Shown here: piece after piece, positions 61,143-64,000 of the stretch
Position numbering within the stretch: position 1 is the first letter of the stretch
Layout of the letters: the number at the start of each line of letters is the position of its first letter
From: Duganella aceris
GTDB taxonomy: Bacteria; Pseudomonadota; Gammaproteobacteria; Burkholderiales; Burkholderiaceae_D
NCBI RefSeq assembly: GCF_011090165.1
Contig: NZ_JAADJT010000017.1
Coordinates: 38,041 to 102,040, forward strand
Length of the DNA stretch: 64,000 nucleotides
Direction: 5' to 3'
Position numbers and translations under genes: made by a program
Notes under the pieces: model-generated
What the model was told of the DNA's origin: nothing
Seen by the model: only the letters and a program-made list of their open reading frames with translations
Databases searched by the model: none

Positions 61143-61239
61143 TTTGGCCGCCACTTCTCCTTGTTAATAAATCGCAAACGGATGATCCTAGTTGAAAGCT
61201 AGACCACGCTTCAGGTAAGCTACTAGTATCAGATAATAG

Positions 61240-61580
61240 CTATCTCTCATCTTGATCGCTCAATACGCAGCGAACTATATTCTCAACCACACGCAAGTTA
61301 CCTTCAAAGAGTTTAGTAAGCAATTCTACTAAGGGTACTAAGGCTACCTGATCCTTAACGATCACGATCAGCCCCGAATGCGAAGCAGCTTCGCTGGCTG
61401 CTTGTTCATGAGCCTTAGCAACACGACGCGCTCCAGTTCCGAACCGTAGCCACTGGGGCGAGACCGCCAACCAATCAGCCAATGCAATCAACTTCGCCTG
61501 CGTCGGAATCGCCTCTGCTAGCAACCATTTACGCAAGGTCTGAGCGGTTCTTGGGTTCCAGGATACCGCTGGTTAAATTC
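61240..61580 (-). pseudogene. Frameshifted phage-type transcriptional regulator
   Basis: The 98-codon frame 61240-61536 (RKWLLAEAIPTQAKLIALADWLAVSPQWLRFGTG) is the typical second half of a Cro/CI-like HTH regulator. Its first part, QISQEFNQRYPG, is seen in another frame just upstream, so a single-base indel near 61545 separates them. The N-terminus is cut where the integrase fragment begins. Confidence 0.65.
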
Positions 61581-61582
61581 CT

Positions 61583-61887
61583 GTGATATCTGCGTTGGAC
61601 TGGCAACAGGCAGCCCGATGCGCCGGTAAAGACCCGATGAAGCCTCTCAATAACCCGACCAAGGCGTGGCATCGAATCCTCGCTGTCGCCAAGGTGGGAA
61701 AATGCAGGCTTCACGACTGTCGGCATGCGTTTGCGAGTATACTGGTAAACGAAAGCGCTTCGCTGTATCAGGTACAGTTGCTGCTCGGCCATGCCTCCAG
61801 CGTCACCACGCAGCGCTATGCCCACTTGGTATCAGCACGCTGCGCAATACGTCCCAGCTTGTCTCGAATCTCGTCAATAAGATATAA
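61583..61887 (+). pseudogene. C-terminal fragment of a tyrosine-recombinase integrase
   Basis: Residues RLHDCRHAFASILVNESASLY, QLLLGHASSVTTQRYAHL contain the HxxR, GH and catalytic Tyr of phage integrases. The N-terminal two thirds are missing. After RYAHLVS the frame shifts by one base; the usual tail TLRNTSQLVSNLVNKI continues in the +2 frame and ends at 61887. It is followed by a strong terminator. Confidence 0.85.
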
Positions 61888-61904
61888 GCAGCAAGATAAG
61901 CTCA

Positions 61905-61945
61905 GCGGGCCACGACATTCGTATGCCGTGGCCCGCTTCTTTTTC
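61905..61945 (+). terminator. Rho-independent terminator after the integrase fragment
   Basis: Ten-bp GC stem GCGGGCCACG/CGTGGCCCGC at 61905-61914 and 61927-61936, followed by TTCTTTTTC. The rest of 61888-62170 shows no gene. Confidence 0.85.
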
Positions 61946-62170
61946 TTATTGCAAAGCCCCCAGGCAAGTCCAAAAAACAGCATCCAGCTTCATAGCAATG
62001 TGATAAGCTGAGCTATCCCAGCGTTAGGCGGCTTTCCAGCTGTCCTGATCCTCATCATGTCACTCTGTGATGTACTGTAAATCCTCGATAGCATATTGTC
62101 ATCCTGGAATTGTTGGTTTGAATCATGCGCTCTGCGCTAGACAAGCTGGGATTTGATGAGGGAGATGGAT

Positions 62171-62314
62171 ATGTCAAAACGTACACATCGTCTGATCCTT
62201 GCAAGTATCATTTGCCTGACCGAAGCAATTCGGCTGGCCCATGACTTGCTCGGCATGATTTCTAACTACTTATGCTTTTATGATGCCAGCCTGGACCTCG
62301 AAGTTCGAACTTAA
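62171..62314 (+). CDS. 47-aa ORF before the reverse transcriptase
   Basis: Reads MSKRTHRLILASIICLTE and on to LDLEVRT. AGGGAG lies six bases before the ATG, a good ribosome-binding site. The middle is hydrophobic and could form one helix. It overlaps the start of the reverse-transcriptase frame by 35 bp, so translational coupling is possible. Could also be a spurious frame over an RNA element. Confidence 0.45.
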   Translation: MSKRTHRLILASIICLTEAIRLAHDLLGMISNYLCFYDASLDLEVRT

Positions 62315-63041
62315 ACCTGGAACTTGGGTCTTCGTTCCGACGGCGGATAGCATTAAGACCGGTCGAGAGCTAAAACTTGAGATTGAGCAAAAATGGCGCG
62401 CTCCAGAGTTTTTTTATCATTTACGGGCTGGAGGCCATGTAAAGGCATTGCAAGCGCATCTTGGCAACTCTAGATTTGCCCGTCTCGACATTAAGAACTT
62501 CTTCGGCAGTATCAACAAGACGCGTGTGACGCGTTGCCTCAAAAGTATTTTTCCATACCCGCAGGCAAGAGAGATGGCCAACATCTCAACGGTATTGCAC
62601 CCAGTTGATAGGAATTCGATACTACCTTTCGGCTTTGTGCAATCACCAATTATTGCCTCTCTATGCCTTCATCGAAGCGCTTTAGGGCAATACCTTCAAA
62701 CACTTTCCAGACGAAAAGACCTTGTCATAAGCGTCTATGTAGACGATATTATTCTATCGTCGGATAATGAGCACGACCTGACAGTTGCTTTGACCGAGAT
62801 CAAAAGCCGAGCTACTCGTTCAAACTTCATAATGAACGCCGACAAGTAAAGCCTGCCAGCCCAACAGGTTACGGCTTTCAATATAGAACTATCGAACTCG
62901 TCCATGTCAATTGAGGCAGATAGATGGGCGCAATTCGTGGCGTCGTTCAGAGAAACAGACAATGAGAACATACGAGGAGGGATTCACACGTACGTCGCTT
63001 CGGTAAATCCCGCGCATTCAGTTCAATTAGATTTGATTTAG
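62280..63041 (+). pseudogene. Reverse transcriptase interrupted by an in-frame TAA
   Basis: RT motifs in order: ARLDIKNFFGSIN (catalytic Asp), PFGFVQSPIIASL, and SVYVDDIILSS (YxDD). The frame stops at TAA 62847-62849 after IMNADK, but the same frame continues (SLPAQQVTAFNIELS...) to 63041 with sequence typical of the thumb-proximal end of retron/DRT-like enzymes. It belongs to the compact, non-intron RTs; I see no maturase domain. One base change or read-through would restore about 253 residues. GC is low. Confidence 0.8.
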
Positions 63042-63173
63042 CGCCTCCTAAGATAGTTGTTACTATCCAAAGACGATAAATTACTTCTCTCCGTTGCTCC
63101 CTTTGCCATATACATGAGTCAACGAGCTATCGACTAAGCTTCACTTATCTTATAAATCTTACTAACCAAAATT

Positions 63174-63875
63174 ATGCGACTAACGGTGGCTACATCTACA
63201 CTATCGGCCCTACAACGCGATATTAATTGCTTGTCATATTGCCTCTTATGTTTTGTTGCTGTATTCGGGTTTCGATCTGCCTACTTGGCAGCGACCGGAG
63301 GTGGCGATCTTTGGATAAGCTTCGTTCCACTCGCCACCTCTTTCTCCGCGCTGCTCGTATCTCGAAATGCCAAGCACTTGTTGGTAAAGAATGACATGCT
63401 AAGGGAAGACGACCGCAGGCAGGAAATTGTGAAGATCACCCATCACTTAATGGCGACAATAAGCAGCCTGATAGATCACGTCTCATATTTCAAAACCACA
63501 ATAAACGAGAAAAATAAGCCTGCGCTTGTCATCGCGGATACGGTTGAGAATATCGTTTTACGTTACGAAGTTTTGCTGGAACGCGAGCCATACAAATTCC
63601 TACCGGGTACAACTGTCGATCTAATCGGAAAAATGTCTGGTTCCATACTGGGCATCAAAGCCTTCGCCAGCGGCGTAGCAATTCTTACATCAAAAACCCC
63701 CTTAGCTTTGTTATCTTCTGTAATGCCTGCTAATGTGACAGGCCCAGCAAAAGAAGCTGAGCGTTTGCTTGGAGAGCTTGAAAACCTCTACCTAAAAATT
63801 CGTGAGTTAAGAGCAACATTAGACGAGAATGATTTACCTGTAGCCGGAACTAACCGCCCTTGGTATGCACTGTAG
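63174..63875 (+). CDS. Membrane protein of unknown function next to the reverse transcriptase
   Basis: 233 residues. Two N-terminal membrane helices (about 20-38 and 45-64) are followed by a cytosolic helical part (DMLREDDRRQEIVKITHHLMATISSLIDHV) and a C-terminal coiled-coil-like stretch (AKEAERLLGELENLYLKIRELRATLDEN). Not recognised. It lies 132 bp after the RT frame on the same strand with the same low GC, and could be the effector of an RT-based defence system. This role is inferred from position. Confidence 0.65.
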   Translation: MRLTVATSTLSALQRDINCLSYCLLCFVAVFGFRSAYLAATGGGDLWISFVPLATSFSALLVSRNAKHLLVKNDMLREDDRRQEIVKITHHLMATISSLIDHVSYFKTTINEKNKPALVIADTVENIVLRYEVLLEREPYKFLPGTTVDLIGKMSGSILGIKAFASGVAILTSKTPLALLSSVMPANVTGPAKEAERLLGELENLYLKIRELRATLDENDLPVAGTNRPWYAL

Positions 63876-63948
63876 TCATGAGATAGCCCCCTGATTCACC
63901 GTACACGGCCTATGCGCTATTCTTACGGATAGGAATAGGACTGTGCAT

Positions 63949-64000
63949 ATGACTAGGAACAAGCAAACAATCGAGGTTGTAACGGTAAGCGAAGAGCGCC
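63949..64000 (+). CDS. Possible start of an IS66-type TnpA (cut by the window end)
   Basis: After GGAATAGGA the frame MTRNKQTIEVVTVSEER begins; IS66 family OrfA proteins often open with EVLTGPERRRRW. Only 17 codons are visible, so this is a weak call. Confidence 0.3.
   Translation, partial: MTRNKQTIEVVTVSEER

Overview
The window is GC-rich chromosomal DNA from a betaproteobacterium, most likely an Oxalobacteraceae (Massilia/Duganella/Janthinobacterium type). Evidence is the high GC, a tRNA-Phe 3' end of betaproteobacterial type, and the mix of TonB-dependent polysaccharide uptake, a Weimberg-type xylose route and a T6SS effector module. This assignment is inference, since no rRNA or housekeeping ribosomal gene is present.

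Positions 1-25,500 form a xyloglucan-to-xylose catabolic region, all on the minus strand. A secreted SGNH-esterase/GH74 endo-xyloglucanase (25418-22072, broken by a frameshift in an A9 tract) would cut and deacetylate the polymer. A TonB-dependent receptor (12556-9548) would import the oligosaccharides. GH35, GH31 (with PA14 insert), GH39, GH95 and GH2 enzymes (9526-1) would strip galactose, xylose and fucose. The set resembles the Cellvibrio japonicus xyloglucan locus. XylFGH would carry xylose into the cytoplasm. A fused XylX-XylB protein plus the dehydratase XylD supply three Weimberg-pathway activities. An E. coli-type XylR lies in the middle. Three transcription units share one 24-bp operator, placed in the same orientation before each, so this looks like a single XylR regulon.

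Positions 25,500-33,400 hold stress and regulatory genes (cupins, an HD hydrolase, TetR, MarR/OhrR, a secreted alpha/beta hydrolase, a degenerate HD-GYP-LuxR regulator) and an orphan T6SS cassette (Tae4-like amidase, periplasmic partner, PAAR protein). Positions 33,400-37,600 are a tightly overlapping four-gene cassette: polysaccharide deacetylase, low-Mr tyrosine phosphatase, acyltransferase-3, ATP-grasp ligase. Positions 37,600-46,500 hold an AhpD protein, a SugE/Gdx exporter, two low-GC unknowns, a three-gene two-component operon, uridine kinase, an orphan FdsD and a decayed NTF2-like gene.

Positions 46,600-59,200 contain a propeller-type sensor kinase with a NarL-type regulator, a LysR-controlled SDR/epoxide hydrolase/epoxide hydrolase/MDR/MFS operon, and a CzcE-like protein. 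From about 59,500 the sequence becomes structured and then AT-rich. It holds a terminator with tRNA-Ser-like arms, a tRNA-Phe 3' fragment (probable attachment-site relic), an integrase fragment, a broken repressor, an interrupted reverse transcriptase with a 47-aa ORF before it and a membrane protein after it, and possibly the start of an IS66-type transposase. This end is a decaying genomic island and possibly a defence locus.
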